A stretch of DNA of 64,000 bases, taken from a virus. The position numbers and the translations under genes are program-made. Shown here one piece after another: positions 45,952-54,379 of this stretch. Each line of letters begins with the position of its first letter. The first letter of the stretch is position 1. The stretch lies in the IMG/VR virus record IMGVR_UViG_3300009152_000003, positions 19,981 to 83,980 of that record; one strand, written 5' to 3'. Below the pieces are notes generated by a model. The model saw only the letters and a list, made by a program, of their open reading frames with translations, was not told the origin of the DNA and ran no database searches.

Positions 45952-48545
45952 TGACCATGCAAGCCCTGGCGGTATCGCTCAACACCCGCATCCACGACAA
46001 GCCCCCCGCCTGGCGGGATGAGTACGCCGACAATTGGCAGTCCGTCGAGACTGACATTGCCGGCCTGCGGGACGCGATCCGCCTGGGCTACGCCTTCGTC
46101 GCCGCGGCAATGCGCTCCCCTCACCGGAGCAGCTCCGCCTTCCTCCACGCCGACCTGGCCGTTGTCGACATCGACCACGGCCTCGACCTAGAGGACTTCC
46201 GCGCCCATGCGCTGGCCAAGCACGCCTGCTTGACCTACACCAGCTGCAGCCACCGGGATGAACCCGGCAAGCATCGCTTCCGGGTCATCTTCCGGCTGCC
46301 CGAGCGGATTGGCAATCCGGACACCTACAAGGCTGTCATCACCGCCTTGATCCGCGCCCTGGGCGGCGACAAGAACTGCAGTGATCCCTGCCGCCTCTAT
46401 TACGGCAACAGCAAGTGCCAGGACTGGCTGGGCTCAGTAGGCGCCTGCCTTCCCCAGGGTTTTGTCGCAGACGCCCGCAAAGAAGCCCTGCGTCAGCGCT
46501 CGAGTTTCGAGGAGCGCTCAGACGAGTACGACGAAACCTCAGTCGGCCAAGCGATCTATGTCTTTGAGAACGTCCTCGTACCCACCGCGGACGGCGAACG
46601 CGACGTCTTCGTGCGAATCACGGCAGCAGCAGCCTCTGCCGGCGACCCTCTCTTCCCCGCCTGGTCGGACTGGGCCAGCAGGGGGCACCACGGCAGCGGC
46701 AAGAACAGCCGCCAGACCAGCGAGAAGTTCTTCCGTGGTTTCTCCGGTCGCTCCTCGCTTGGCACCCTGTTCTTCCTGGCCTCTGAGCAGGACCCCAACT
46801 GGCGCGACTCCCTGCCAGACGACCTGCGCTCCTCGGGGAACTACGACTCCAAGATGCCGCCGGGCTACCGGCACGAGGACTTCCTCGGCTACAACGACCC
46901 CGAGTACGACCTGCCCAAACCCGGCAAGTACCACACGCCTTCCATTATCGAATGGGCTGCAAGCCAGGCCGCGAGCAGCCCTCAGATCGAAGCGGGAAAT
47001 CTTGTTGCCGGGATCCCAGTAACGGCAGTGCAGTCTCAAGGTGAGACATCCCCGCCAGTGGGCTTCGCCGAGACGAGCAACGACGACGACGCCATGCCCG
47101 CGATGCCGGCTCACTTGGCGGCACTACTGGCAGAGCCCGTGCTCGATGACGAAGAGGTCGACCCGGAGTTCCTCGGCAGTCCGGATGATCTGTTGATCCC
47201 GGTCCCCTCCGGTGACGCCCCACTGCCACCGGAGCCGGTCAGGAAGAAGGGGCGCGGCCGTCCGGCTAAGGGGGGCTCGGCTGGGGGCAGCGAGGTCGCC
47301 AAGATCCGCGGCAAGGTCAAAACCCTCTACCCCGGGCTGCGTTTCAACCAGCTCACCCAGCAGCTCGAGTTCGGCCCCATGGATGAGCCCAAGCTCGTCG
47401 AAGACGCCGACAAGGCCTACCTGCTCATCTCCGAAACGGAAGACAAACCCTTTGCCAAGACCCACGTCTACGACGCCATTCATCTCTCTGCCCAGCGCAA
47501 CGGCTACAACCCGGTGCACCGATTCCTTGACGAGTGCGCCAAGCATGAACCGATCGACTACTTCGACTCCCTTGCCACCACGTTGCTCGGGGTTGCCGAG
47601 GAGGGGCCCGAGAATCCCCGCATGCCCTGCGGTCGCCTGCTTGCTGATCTGATCCTGCGCCGCTTCTTGATCGCTGCTGTCGCCAGAGCCAGGCAACCAG
47701 GCTGCCCCATGGGCTGGATGCCGATCCTGGTCGGTCCGCAGAACGTCGGCAAGACCAACTTCTTCCAGTACCTCACGCCGCCCAACCCGCTGAGCAACGA
47801 CTACACCTGGTGCCCAACAATCCAGCAAGGGATCTCGTACCTCAAGGAGAAGCCCCACGCCCTGCACGCCGGCTGGATCGTCAACCTTGATGAGGTCGAG
47901 CGCTTCTTCCGCCGTCAGTACACCGAGGAGTTCAAGAACCTCGTCACCGTCTCGGTCGATCTCTCCAGGCGCCTCTACGAGAACGAGCGCACCTTCCGGC
48001 GGGCGTTTGTGCTGGTCGGCTGCACCAACAGCAAAGACTTCATGGTTGACCCCTCCGGCAACCGCCGCTTCATGCCGATCACCGTCAAGGGCATTGCAAC
48101 CAGCCCCCAGGACCCCACGGTCAAGATCATCGACCTCGACCGGGTCAAAGCCGACCGCATGCGGATCTGGGCTGCAGCTCAGCAGGCTTACTTGGATGAG
48201 CCCATCTACGAGTTCTCGTCCTACGAAATCGGCTTTATTGATGACTACTTGAACAGCCACACAGTTGACAGTCCGGTAACCGGTGCGCTACAGGCTGCCC
48301 TGTCTCGTAACAGCTCCTTTACCCATAAAGGCCAACCAGTTTATATCTTAAGTGATATTTACAGCTGGTTGGGGCTTTCCATTGACCCCCGCACTGGCTC
48401 CAATAACGGCATTACGGACGAGCTCAAGCGACTCGGCTACGGCTCAACGCGCATCAGGAGGTACGGCAAGCAGGTCCGCATTTGGTACGCAACCAAGCCC
48501 GAAAAGGTCGGCACCACCGACATCCCCTACGACTGGGGCGACTGA
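45951..48545 (+). CDS. Primase-helicase (AEP-like N-terminus + VapE-type ATPase)
   Basis: 864 aa. Residues 65-150 show primase-polymerase-like signals: VVDIDHG at 71-77 (catalytic acidic pair) and SCSHRDEPGKHRFRVIF. Residues 395-445 link to a VapE/DUF5906-type helicase: VGPQNVGKTNFF (Walker A near 593), NLDEVERFFRR (Walker B-like), then CTNSKDFMVDPSGNRRFMPI, the diagnostic VapE phrase. Combines primer synthesis and DNA unwinding; the core of the replication module. No DNA polymerase gene is seen nearby. Confidence 0.85.
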   Translation: MTMQALAVSLNTRIHDKPPAWRDEYADNWQSVETDIAGLRDAIRLGYAFVAAAMRSPHRSSSAFLHADLAVVDIDHGLDLEDFRAHALAKHACLTYTSCSHRDEPGKHRFRVIFRLPERIGNPDTYKAVITALIRALGGDKNCSDPCRLYYGNSKCQDWLGSVGACLPQGFVADARKEALRQRSSFEERSDEYDETSVGQAIYVFENVLVPTADGERDVFVRITAAAASAGDPLFPAWSDWASRGHHGSGKNSRQTSEKFFRGFSGRSSLGTLFFLASEQDPNWRDSLPDDLRSSGNYDSKMPPGYRHEDFLGYNDPEYDLPKPGKYHTPSIIEWAASQAASSPQIEAGNLVAGIPVTAVQSQGETSPPVGFAETSNDDDAMPAMPAHLAALLAEPVLDDEEVDPEFLGSPDDLLIPVPSGDAPLPPEPVRKKGRGRPAKGGSAGGSEVAKIRGKVKTLYPGLRFNQLTQQLEFGPMDEPKLVEDADKAYLLISETEDKPFAKTHVYDAIHLSAQRNGYNPVHRFLDECAKHEPIDYFDSLATTLLGVAEEGPENPRMPCGRLLADLILRRFLIAAVARARQPGCPMGWMPILVGPQNVGKTNFFQYLTPPNPLSNDYTWCPTIQQGISYLKEKPHALHAGWIVNLDEVERFFRRQYTEEFKNLVTVSVDLSRRLYENERTFRRAFVLVGCTNSKDFMVDPSGNRRFMPITVKGIATSPQDPTVKIIDLDRVKADRMRIWAAAQQAYLDEPIYEFSSYEIGFIDDYLNSHTVDSPVTGALQAALSRNSSFTHKGQPVYILSDIYSWLGLSIDPRTGSNNGITDELKRLGYGSTRIRRYGKQVRIWYATKPEKVGTTDIPYDWGD

Positions 48546-48547
48546 GA

Positions 48548-48778
48548 TCAACCGGGCATCTGCGGATCCCCGAAGCCCAGCGGGTCGGCCCCAGGGAGCG
48601 GCGCCCCACTGACATGCCCCATCACCCAACGGGTCGCAGCCTTCTGGCAGTGCCAGGCCTGCACCAGCTGTTTGCTGAGCTTCCGCAGCGCCTCGACATC
48701 GCTGGTCGCGTCAATCACCCGGCCCATCCGCTCGATCTCAAACTGCTGCCCAATGCTCAGGGCCAGTTGATCAGACAT
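48548..48778 (-). CDS. Small cyanobacterial-type protein (76 aa)
   Basis: MSDQLALSIGQQFEIERMGRVIDATSDVEALRKLSKQLVQAW with QKAATRWVM, a two-helix small protein of a type common in cyanobacteria and cyanophages, function unknown. It converges with the primase gene (2-base gap). Upstream of it lies the 49 kb inverted-repeat region. Confidence 0.65.
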   Translation of the reverse strand: MSDQLALSIGQQFEIERMGRVIDATSDVEALRKLSKQLVQAWHCQKAATRWVMGHVSGAPLPGADPLGFGDPQMPG

Positions 48779-49067
48779 GGCACGCAACGGGTAGCAGTGC
48801 AGCCTCAGGCTACCGGACCTCGATGATTGGCAGCTTGGTCCCGCTCCTCGCCGCCTACGGGTGAGACTCATTGGACTTGCTGTACGACTAATGCTCCTCT
48901 TCCTGCCGTAAGACACAGCAGACACCACGAAAGACAGATGAGCGTTTCTGATTGATCCGGACCACCACTCCTGAGATTCTCGCGACTCGCGCCCGGAATG
49001 GCCGGACTTGGCCGCAAGGTGTGACATCTCTCATTTCGCTGGCTTCCATTCCGCCGCAACGCTTTCC

Positions 49068-49116
49068 GCAGGGTGTGCCATCTGTGCCATCGATCGGCCT
49101 ACTCCTCCCAGAAAAA
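49068..49116 (+). repeat. Inverted-repeat left arm
   Basis: 49 bases from GCAGGGTGTGCC to CCTACTCCTCCCAGAAAAA. 41 of 49 positions match the reverse complement of 49259-49307, with the inner 19 identical. A shortened relative begins at 49014 in direct orientation. Confidence 0.85.
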
Positions 49117-49258
49117 TAGTGTTCCCCCCTCCCCTTCCCCTCTTAGCCCCGTCTCAACCCGTGACATCGCCCTCTTGTCTCGCCTTGCGTCTCAAGTCGT
49201 CCCATTCCGATCCGCTAGTTTCTGACTGGGTTCTGGGCATCTCCAGAGGGGGGAGGAT

Positions 49259-49307
49259 TTTTTCTGGGAGGAGTAGGTTTCTTGATGGCACAGGTGTCAC
49301 ACTCTGC
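49259..49307 (-). repeat. Inverted-repeat right arm
   Basis: Reverse complement of the left arm (41/49 identical). Beyond the arms, T-rich/G-rich (GGGGGGAGG) sequence on the right mirrors the C-rich tract on the left, lengthening the potential hairpin around a 140-base spacer. Confidence 0.85.
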
Positions 49308-49452
49308 AATAGCCCAGTCACTGCAACGGGTTTCACCGATTCCCTGATGGAACACCCTTGAGCAGCTACCAAGCCCTGCTTCTTGGCTTCCACCCCGCTA
49401 GCTAGGGGTTGCACAACCCGGTACGATCCGTCCGTTCCCGGTCGTATCTCTC

Positions 49453-49812
49453 ATGTCACCAGCCTGGTCACCACCTGCTAACTCGGCTTGGCTGCCGGAC
49501 GCTCCTAGCCGTGACACCCCCGCAGGGCTTCACCCGCTGGACCGCACTGATCGCGACACAATCGACGACCTCCTCTTCGTCAAGGAGCCCTCGGATCTTG
49601 ACCTGGTCAACGCCGCTCGGCTGATCACCCGCTACCGCGACTCACGGCTCTCCACTGACCTGCGGGACCTCCTGGGCCGGGTGCTTCGCAACTGGTCGCT
49701 AACCGCCGCAGAGCTTTTTGCCTTGACCCGCGCCATTTGGCGTTCCGGCTGGACCCCGGCGGCACTGTCCCAGAACGAAGCCGTTGGTTCCGGTGCTGAC
49801 GTGGAGTCCTGA
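49453..49812 (+). CDS. Hypothetical protein (119 aa)
   Basis: Disordered Pro/Ser/Trp N-terminus, then helices (DDLLFVKEPSDLDLVNAARLITRY, LRDLLGRVLRNWSLTAAELFALTRAIW). Starts the nucleotide metabolism run, 2 bases before the kinase gene. Unknown. Confidence 0.55.
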   Translation: MSPAWSPPANSAWLPDAPSRDTPAGLHPLDRTDRDTIDDLLFVKEPSDLDLVNAARLITRYRDSRLSTDLRDLLGRVLRNWSLTAAELFALTRAIWRSGWTPAALSQNEAVGSGADVES

Positions 49813-49814
49813 TC

Positions 49815-50573
49815 ATGTACAAGTTCACCTTGATCGGCATTGCCGCTTCCCGCGCCGGCTCGGGCAAGACCACCGTGGCTCAAGCCCTGGTGAATAACGC
49901 CGGTTTCGTGCGGCTGCCCCTGGCCGAACCGCTCAAGCGCATCGGCGGCATCATTCTTCAAGGGGCCGCCGTCAGCGAAATGGATGCGCGGCGCTACCTG
50001 TATCACGAGCGCAACGTCGTTATCCCGGAGATCGGCGTCACCGGCCGGCACCTCCTGCAGACCCTCGGTACTGACTGGGGCCGCCGCCTCATTTCACCGC
50101 ACCTGTGGACAACGATCTGGGAACACAGCCTGCAGGAGCTGCGCGTTGCGGCCTACCACGAGAGGCGCGAAGTTCGCGTCGTCGTTGATGACGTCCGCTT
50201 CCCTAGCGAAGCCGACCTAATCCGCAGCTTTGGGGGCCTCATGTGGATGGTCGAGCGGCCCCGCACCCGCCAAGACGCGCGGCACGAGCTGCGCCGTCGC
50301 TTCAGCCCAAAGCGCTTCCTGCGCTCGCCGCAGCAGCTGCTGCCTTGGAAGCTCTTTGCCTCTCTCCATCCCAGCGAAGGCGGCCTCAATCGCTACCCCT
50401 GTTTCGACGCCCGGTTGCGCAACGACGGGACTATCCATGAGCTCTTGCAACAGGTCTGGGAGGAAGCAGCTTCCCTCCGGATCCAGCTCAACGGCCTGGG
50501 GCCGTTTGACGCGGTCCCTACCGGTGAGGCTTGTTCTGTCATCCCTTTTCCCCGCCCCGACGGAGCGGCCTGA
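49815..50573 (+). CDS. Deoxynucleoside monophosphate kinase
   Basis: 252 aa. P-loop IAASRAGSGKTT near residues 9-20. Then GRHLLQTLGTDWGRRLI (the typical substrate-side helix of phage dNMP kinases), VVVDDVRFPSEADLIR and WMVERP...RHELRR. Converts dNMPs to dNDPs for phage DNA synthesis, fitting with ThyX further on. Confidence 0.8.
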   Translation: MYKFTLIGIAASRAGSGKTTVAQALVNNAGFVRLPLAEPLKRIGGIILQGAAVSEMDARRYLYHERNVVIPEIGVTGRHLLQTLGTDWGRRLISPHLWTTIWEHSLQELRVAAYHERREVRVVVDDVRFPSEADLIRSFGGLMWMVERPRTRQDARHELRRRFSPKRFLRSPQQLLPWKLFASLHPSEGGLNRYPCFDARLRNDGTIHELLQQVWEEAASLRIQLNGLGPFDAVPTGEACSVIPFPRPDGAA

Positions 50574-50576
50574 GCG

Positions 50577-51044
50577 ATGGACAATGCCACGGACGTCACT
50601 CCTTTCCCCGCTGCGCCCAACGACGGCAGCCGCATTTGGATGCGTGTTGCCTGGTTGGCCTCCGGCGTCAAGGATCGCTCAAGCCGCGCCACAGGGGTTG
50701 TAGCCCTGCGGCCATCCTCCGATGATTACGACCGGGTTATCGCTGTCGTCGGGTCCGACTCCAGCCAAAGCGCCATTCAGGGCTTGATCACTCAGGCCGC
50801 CAAACACGGCATCTGCCTGCAAGGGGCGACCTGTTTTCTTTTCCCGGGCCTCGGCCGCCAGGAGGATTTCAAGCTTCTTCTCAGGTCTGGCGTCTCAAGA
50901 GTCCTCATCCCTGAAGCTCCAGTACCCAAGCGATTAGCTGACGACGATCACACCTGCCGCTGGGCTGCATCGTCTCTGGGTGTCGAGATCATCTCGATCG
51001 ATCTCGACGTGACTTTCTCGCCCCTGCTTCACCCCCATGGCTGA
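50577..51044 (+). CDS. Deaminase-fold protein lacking catalytic residues
   Basis: 155 aa. The order and spacing follow dCMP/cytidine deaminases: ASGVKDRSSRATGVVAL, a helix in the place of the HAE motif (SAIQGLITQAAKHGICLQGATCFLFPG), LGRQEDFKLLLRSGVSRVLIPEA where PCxxC is expected, and a LGVEIISID ending. The zinc-binding His/Cys and the catalytic Glu are missing, so it should not deaminate. It may be a regulatory subunit or a nucleotide sensor. It lies next to the dNMP kinase. Confidence 0.6.
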   Translation: MDNATDVTPFPAAPNDGSRIWMRVAWLASGVKDRSSRATGVVALRPSSDDYDRVIAVVGSDSSQSAIQGLITQAAKHGICLQGATCFLFPGLGRQEDFKLLLRSGVSRVLIPEAPVPKRLADDDHTCRWAASSLGVEIISIDLDVTFSPLLHPHG

Positions 51045-51318
51045 AGAGTCCACCCAAACGATCACGATCTGCTGGGGGGCGCGCGTTCGCCGTGCAAACC
51101 GCGTTGGCCTTGTCGTTGAGCTCCCCACGGATCGTGCTGTCGCCAACAGCAGGCAGAAGCCTTGGGCGGAGGTCATACCAGAAGGCTCCTCCACCGGGAG
51201 GGCGGAGCAATGGCCTATCGCCGAGACCGCCTTGCTCCCCCGGAGTGAGCAGCTGCCCTTACTAGGCGGTGCTTTTCAGCCGCCCAAGGGCTACCCGTTC
51301 GTCACGCGCCGCTCCTGA
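51037..51318 (+). CDS. Hypothetical protein (93 aa)
   Basis: Beta-rich start (ESTQTITICWGARVRRANRVGLVVELPTD), then a Pro/Gly-rich tail. Overlaps the deaminase-like gene by 8 bases. No family. Confidence 0.55.
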   Translation: MAEESTQTITICWGARVRRANRVGLVVELPTDRAVANSRQKPWAEVIPEGSSTGRAEQWPIAETALLPRSEQLPLLGGAFQPPKGYPFVTRRS

Positions 51319-51345
51319 GCACCACTCACTTCTCACCTGTTTGCC

Positions 51346-51594
51346 ATGCCTCAACCCTCTGCCACTTCGTTTGCGGCTTTCACCGCTAACGCGGCTCCGC
51401 CACCTGATCGATTCCGGCTGCGTGACATCTGGCGCTGCCCTGATGGCCACCTGCACGCTGTTAGTCATACCCGCCTGGCTTCCTCCGGCGAGTTTGTCGC
51501 TCTCTCTCCAGTAGGCCTCGGAGTGCGCAAGTACCTCAGGTCCCAACAGGTCCCCGCCGGTTGGCAGCGCCGCACCTGGGGAGGCGCGGCATGA
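51346..51594 (+). CDS. Hypothetical protein (82 aa)
   Basis: The middle has FRLRDIWRCPDGHLHAVSHTRL. One Cys and several His may form a metal site, but the pattern is incomplete. ATGA coupling to the next gene. Confidence 0.55.
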   Translation: MPQPSATSFAAFTANAAPPPDRFRLRDIWRCPDGHLHAVSHTRLASSGEFVALSPVGLGVRKYLRSQQVPAGWQRRTWGGAA

Positions 51595-51929
51595 GCGCCC
51601 ACCTCGAGTTTCCTCTACTCCGCGCCGAAACGATCGAGCTCCTGACCTCTGCCCGGGCCCGGGCAGGCGGCGATCAGACCTTGACCATTGCCAGCGAAGA
51701 CCGCCGTTTCTTGTCTGGCTTCCTAAGGGCGCTGATAGAGCAGACCAGCGCAGAACTGTCTAAGAGTCCTCTCCTCTACAACAAGCTCATGTTTCTCGCC
51801 GGCAACCTCCACTCACCTCCACCGCTACCGCCAACCCTGGCCAAAGCCAAGGAAGCAGCATTGCATCTGGTCGGCCCATCAGCCGAGGTTGTCCATGCGT
51901 TTCTTGCCACTCTTGAGGTGGAGCCATGA
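51591..51929 (+). CDS. Hypothetical helical protein (112 aa)
   Basis: Helical, mildly acidic (ETIELLTSARARAGG, RRFLSGFLRALIEQTSAELSKSPLLYNKLMFL). Overlaps both neighbours by 4 bases. Unknown. Confidence 0.55.
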   Translation: MSAHLEFPLLRAETIELLTSARARAGGDQTLTIASEDRRFLSGFLRALIEQTSAELSKSPLLYNKLMFLAGNLHSPPPLPPTLAKAKEAALHLVGPSAEVVHAFLATLEVEP

Positions 51930-52174
51930 GTGCCGGTACCCGCTCGCCGCTATGGGAAGTGATGCAGCGTGCCTTTCTTGACGGACGCAGTCCTGGGCTG
52001 AGTGATCGTTTCGGTTATGCCGCCGAGATTCGCGCCATCCGCGACTTCATTGAGGAGATTGCCGTACTCCATTGCTGGCATCCCGGTCAGGTGGGGCGCA
52101 TCACTGAACTCCTCACCGCAGAAGCCGAGCGTTCTGAACGCAATAACACTCACACTCCCGAAGGCAAGCCATGA
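51926..52174 (+). CDS. Hypothetical small protein (82 aa)
   Basis: Helical (YAAEIRAIRDFIEEIAVLHCW and RITELLTAEAERSERNN). Four-base overlaps on both sides, so tightly coupled in the run from 51.0 to 55.8 kb. Confidence 0.55.
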   Translation: MSAGTRSPLWEVMQRAFLDGRSPGLSDRFGYAAEIRAIRDFIEEIAVLHCWHPGQVGRITELLTAEAERSERNNTHTPEGKP

Positions 52175-52368
52175 GCATCAACAGCAACGGAGGTCGCATT
52201 GGCAGCCTGTGGTGGATCAACTCAGATCTGCAATCCCGCACGGCACTTTTGCCCGTGACATTTGGCATTGTCGACACCGGCCTCGTCGTGAGCCGCAAGG
52301 TGGTTTGCTGGGGCACCGTTGGTCTTGGTTCCCACGTCCGCATTGCCGTGGAGCCGCTCGATGACTGA
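52171..52368 (+). CDS. Hypothetical small protein (65 aa)
   Basis: Beta-rich mini-protein (GGRIGSLWWINSDLQ..., VVSRKVVCWGTVGLGSHVRIAVE). Overlaps the next gene by 8 bases. Unknown. Confidence 0.55.
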   Translation: MSINSNGGRIGSLWWINSDLQSRTALLPVTFGIVDTGLVVSRKVVCWGTVGLGSHVRIAVEPLDD

Positions 52369-53053
52369 TCCCACCTCCGACTTCCTCGCCCTGTTCACCG
52401 AGATGGCCGACGAGCTAGATCGCTGCCGCCGATTCTCCAGGGGTAATTGCGACCTGACTCATCCTTTAGCCGACCGCGCTCGCTCTGCTCTGCCCCAACT
52501 GGAGGTCGAGCTTCCTGAACGCGGCAACACTTCCGCCCCCCGAAATGAAGCAATGACCATCTCCCCTGAAGCCAAAGCCTGGCTACACCAGTCCGCCGCC
52601 GTTGACGGCTTTGTATCGGCTCAAATTCTTTTGAACCTGCTGGAGCGCGTTGAGGCGCTGGAGCAGTGGCTAACTCGTGGAGATTTCGTACAGGTTCCTC
52701 CCACCCCCGAGGTTGTCCCGGCGGCCTCGGATGAGGAGTTGCTGGCCATGCGTTCGTGGTCAAGCCACGGGCCGACTTTTGACAGTGACCTAGTGGAATT
52801 TGGCCGCTCCTGCTACGACCTTGGCCGCCAGCGCGGCGCCGCCCAGCCCCCAGCCGCCCAGCCCACCCCGCCGGTCGCGCCTGCCGGGGGGTTGGTGGAA
52901 AGGGTGGTAAAGGTCATTGCCGACCCTGACGGCCCTGCTGAGCTGTGGTACGACGATGCCCGCGCCGCGATCCGAGAGGTAGCGGCGTGGATGCGGGAAA
53001 ACGAGACGGGGTACAACGCTGCCCGACCGCTGGAGCAGGAGGCCGACCGATGA
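52361..53053 (+). CDS. Modular cyanophage-type protein, paralogue A (230 aa)
   Basis: Built from modules shared with its neighbours: N-terminal DFLALFTEMADELDRC...DRARSALPQ, a central DEELLAMRS...RSCYDLGRQR segment, a Pro/Ala-rich hinge (AAQPPAAQPTPPVAPAGGLVERV) and WYDDARAAIREVAAWMREN. No catalytic motif. Family with variable module content found in cyanobacterial phages; function unknown. Confidence 0.6.
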   Translation: MTDPTSDFLALFTEMADELDRCRRFSRGNCDLTHPLADRARSALPQLEVELPERGNTSAPRNEAMTISPEAKAWLHQSAAVDGFVSAQILLNLLERVEALEQWLTRGDFVQVPPTPEVVPAASDEELLAMRSWSSHGPTFDSDLVEFGRSCYDLGRQRGAAQPPAAQPTPPVAPAGGLVERVVKVIADPDGPAELWYDDARAAIREVAAWMRENETGYNAARPLEQEADR

Positions 53054-53916
53054 GCAGCCCAGACTTCCGCGCCCTGTGCGCTGAGCTGACAGACCGCCTT
53101 CAACACGCCATTACATCCGTGAATGCCGACTCCTATTACGGAGAGAACCGTGACGCTGTGGACCGCGCCCGCGCCGCCCTGGCTGAGCCGGAGGGGGAGG
53201 GGCCGACGGATGGCGAGATTGAAGAAGCGGCAAAACTGATTTACGCCTCAATGTGTTCTGCCGTTCCTGACTACCACTGCACCCGAGACTGGGTAGAGCG
53301 TGGCAACTCGCTGATGCAAGACGAAGCCAGAAGGACCGCCCGCGCCGCCCTCGCCCGCTGGGGCCACCTCGCCACCCAGCCCGCGCTTGCCGGGGGGTTG
53401 GTGGATCTGACTGAAAAGCTGATCGCCGAGTCCAAGCCCATGGACCCAGAGTTGGCTGCAGTTTTAACAACAGAAGCCCGTTGGGAGCTTTACGAAGTGA
53501 GTTCCACCCCACAGCCCACCCCACAGCCCACCCCACAGCCCCCCACCCCGCCAGCACCGGAGGCGGGGGAAGTGGCGGAGTTAGTGGCTGCGCTGAAAAC
53601 AGACGCGGAGTGCGTGGCTGCCGAGCGTTACGACCTGTGCAACTTGACAGCCGATCAAATGCACCGCGCCGCCACCCTGCTCCAGCAGCTCTCCGCGCCC
53701 GCCCTGGCGGCTGAGCCGGTGGCGCGTGAAGTCCACTTTGAGTTTGCTGTCGTGGACGGCGATTACATGCAGCAGGTTGGCGGGACAGCACCGACCTATT
53801 CTCAGGCGTTGAGCGAGGGTAATCATTACCTGGCTCAGTACCTCCAAGGCGGCCCGCATACACTGGAGATCCGCCGCATTGAGCAGATGCCCCAGGTCGG
53901 GGAGGTGGGGGCATGA
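53050..53916 (+). CDS. Modular cyanophage-type protein, paralogue B (288 aa)
   Basis: Shares the DFRALCAELTDRL/DRARAAL start and the ALAGGLVDLTEKL segment with paralogue A, and the HRAATLLQQLSAPA block plus the PQVGEVGA end with paralogue C. A tract of three 12-base repeats (CCCCACAGCCCA, 53507-53542) encodes a Pro-Gln-Thr linker. The last 70 residues form a soluble beta domain (REVHFEFAVVDGD..). Mosaic build suggests recombination between cassettes. Confidence 0.65.
   Translation: MSSPDFRALCAELTDRLQHAITSVNADSYYGENRDAVDRARAALAEPEGEGPTDGEIEEAAKLIYASMCSAVPDYHCTRDWVERGNSLMQDEARRTARAALARWGHLATQPALAGGLVDLTEKLIAESKPMDPELAAVLTTEARWELYEVSSTPQPTPQPTPQPPTPPAPEAGEVAELVAALKTDAECVAAERYDLCNLTADQMHRAATLLQQLSAPALAAEPVAREVHFEFAVVDGDYMQQVGGTAPTYSQALSEGNHYLAQYLQGGPHTLEIRRIEQMPQVGEVGA
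53507..53542 (+). repeat. 12-bp tandem repeat, three units
   Basis: CCCCACAGCCCA twice exactly and once with a final C. In frame within paralogue B, encoding PTPQ-type repeats. A possible slippage hot spot. Confidence 0.8.
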
Positions 53917-54146
53917 GCCCGCAAAGTGTCAACGTCAACTTTGGTGCCCTCACCCCGTCGATTGACGATCAACTCAGAGATCAAGACTTGAAGCTCGATA
54001 TGGACCCCGTGCTTCGTTGCCACTTACAGCGCGATGTCGATGAGGTGACCCGCCTTCGTGTCCGCTGCATCCTCACCGAGGCCGAATCGGACAAAGCCCG
54101 CAAGCGTATTTTCCAGATCATCAAAAAACACGCCAAACCGCTATGA
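53913..54146 (+). CDS. Hypothetical small protein (77 aa)
   Basis: Helical acidic/basic protein (SIDDQLRDQDLKLDMDPVLRCHLQRDVDEVTRLRVRCILTEAESDKARKRIFQIIKKH). ATGA overlaps at both ends. Unknown; charge distribution suggests an interaction helix. Confidence 0.55.
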   Translation: MSPQSVNVNFGALTPSIDDQLRDQDLKLDMDPVLRCHLQRDVDEVTRLRVRCILTEAESDKARKRIFQIIKKHAKPL

Positions 54147-54379
54147 CCGCCCCACTCTCCGTCGCCGCCCAAGCAATCTGGGACGCCTGGAACGATGCCT
54201 ACGAGGCCCAGGGGCCATTGGAAGACATGGGCCAGCCCATCGCCGCCGCCCTCCGCGCTGTTGTGGATCGAGTGGAAGACCTGATCGGTGATATTGAAGA
54301 TCCAAAGTTTGTTGAAGGCGTTTTGACGGCATCGCATTTTCTGGATCTTATCGCCGCCGAGCTGGAGGGCCAGCCATGA
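54143..54379 (+). CDS. Modular helical protein (78 aa)
   Basis: AIWDAWNDAYEAQGPLEDMGQPIAAALRAVVDRVEDLI, a helical module of a kind found repeatedly in cyanophage small proteins. Followed by FVEGVLTASHFLDLIAAELEG. Overlaps both neighbours. Confidence 0.55.
   Translation: MTAPLSVAAQAIWDAWNDAYEAQGPLEDMGQPIAAALRAVVDRVEDLIGDIEDPKFVEGVLTASHFLDLIAAELEGQP

Larger units (their letters stand above)
48779..49452. other. Gene-free region after the primase gene; candidate replication origin
   Basis: 674 bases with no credible gene. It contains related motifs of the type GCARGGTGTGMCATCT at 49014 and 49068, and a 49-base imperfect inverted repeat (see the two arm entries). The interior carries pyrimidine-rich sequence (CCCCCCTCCCCTTCCCC). 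Iteron-like repeats and secondary structure beside a primase-helicase gene are typical of phage origins, but replication activity is not shown by sequence alone. Confidence 0.55.

Noticed and set aside
47124-48260. 378-codon antisense frame opposite the primase-helicase
   Set aside because: High GC keeps the opposite frame open; the plus strand clearly encodes the VapE-type helicase motifs, and the antisense product shows no recognisable fold.
49008-49414. Frames on both strands in the inverted-repeat region
   Set aside because: They cover the repeat arms and pyrimidine tracts, have no ribosome-binding sites, and their products look random.
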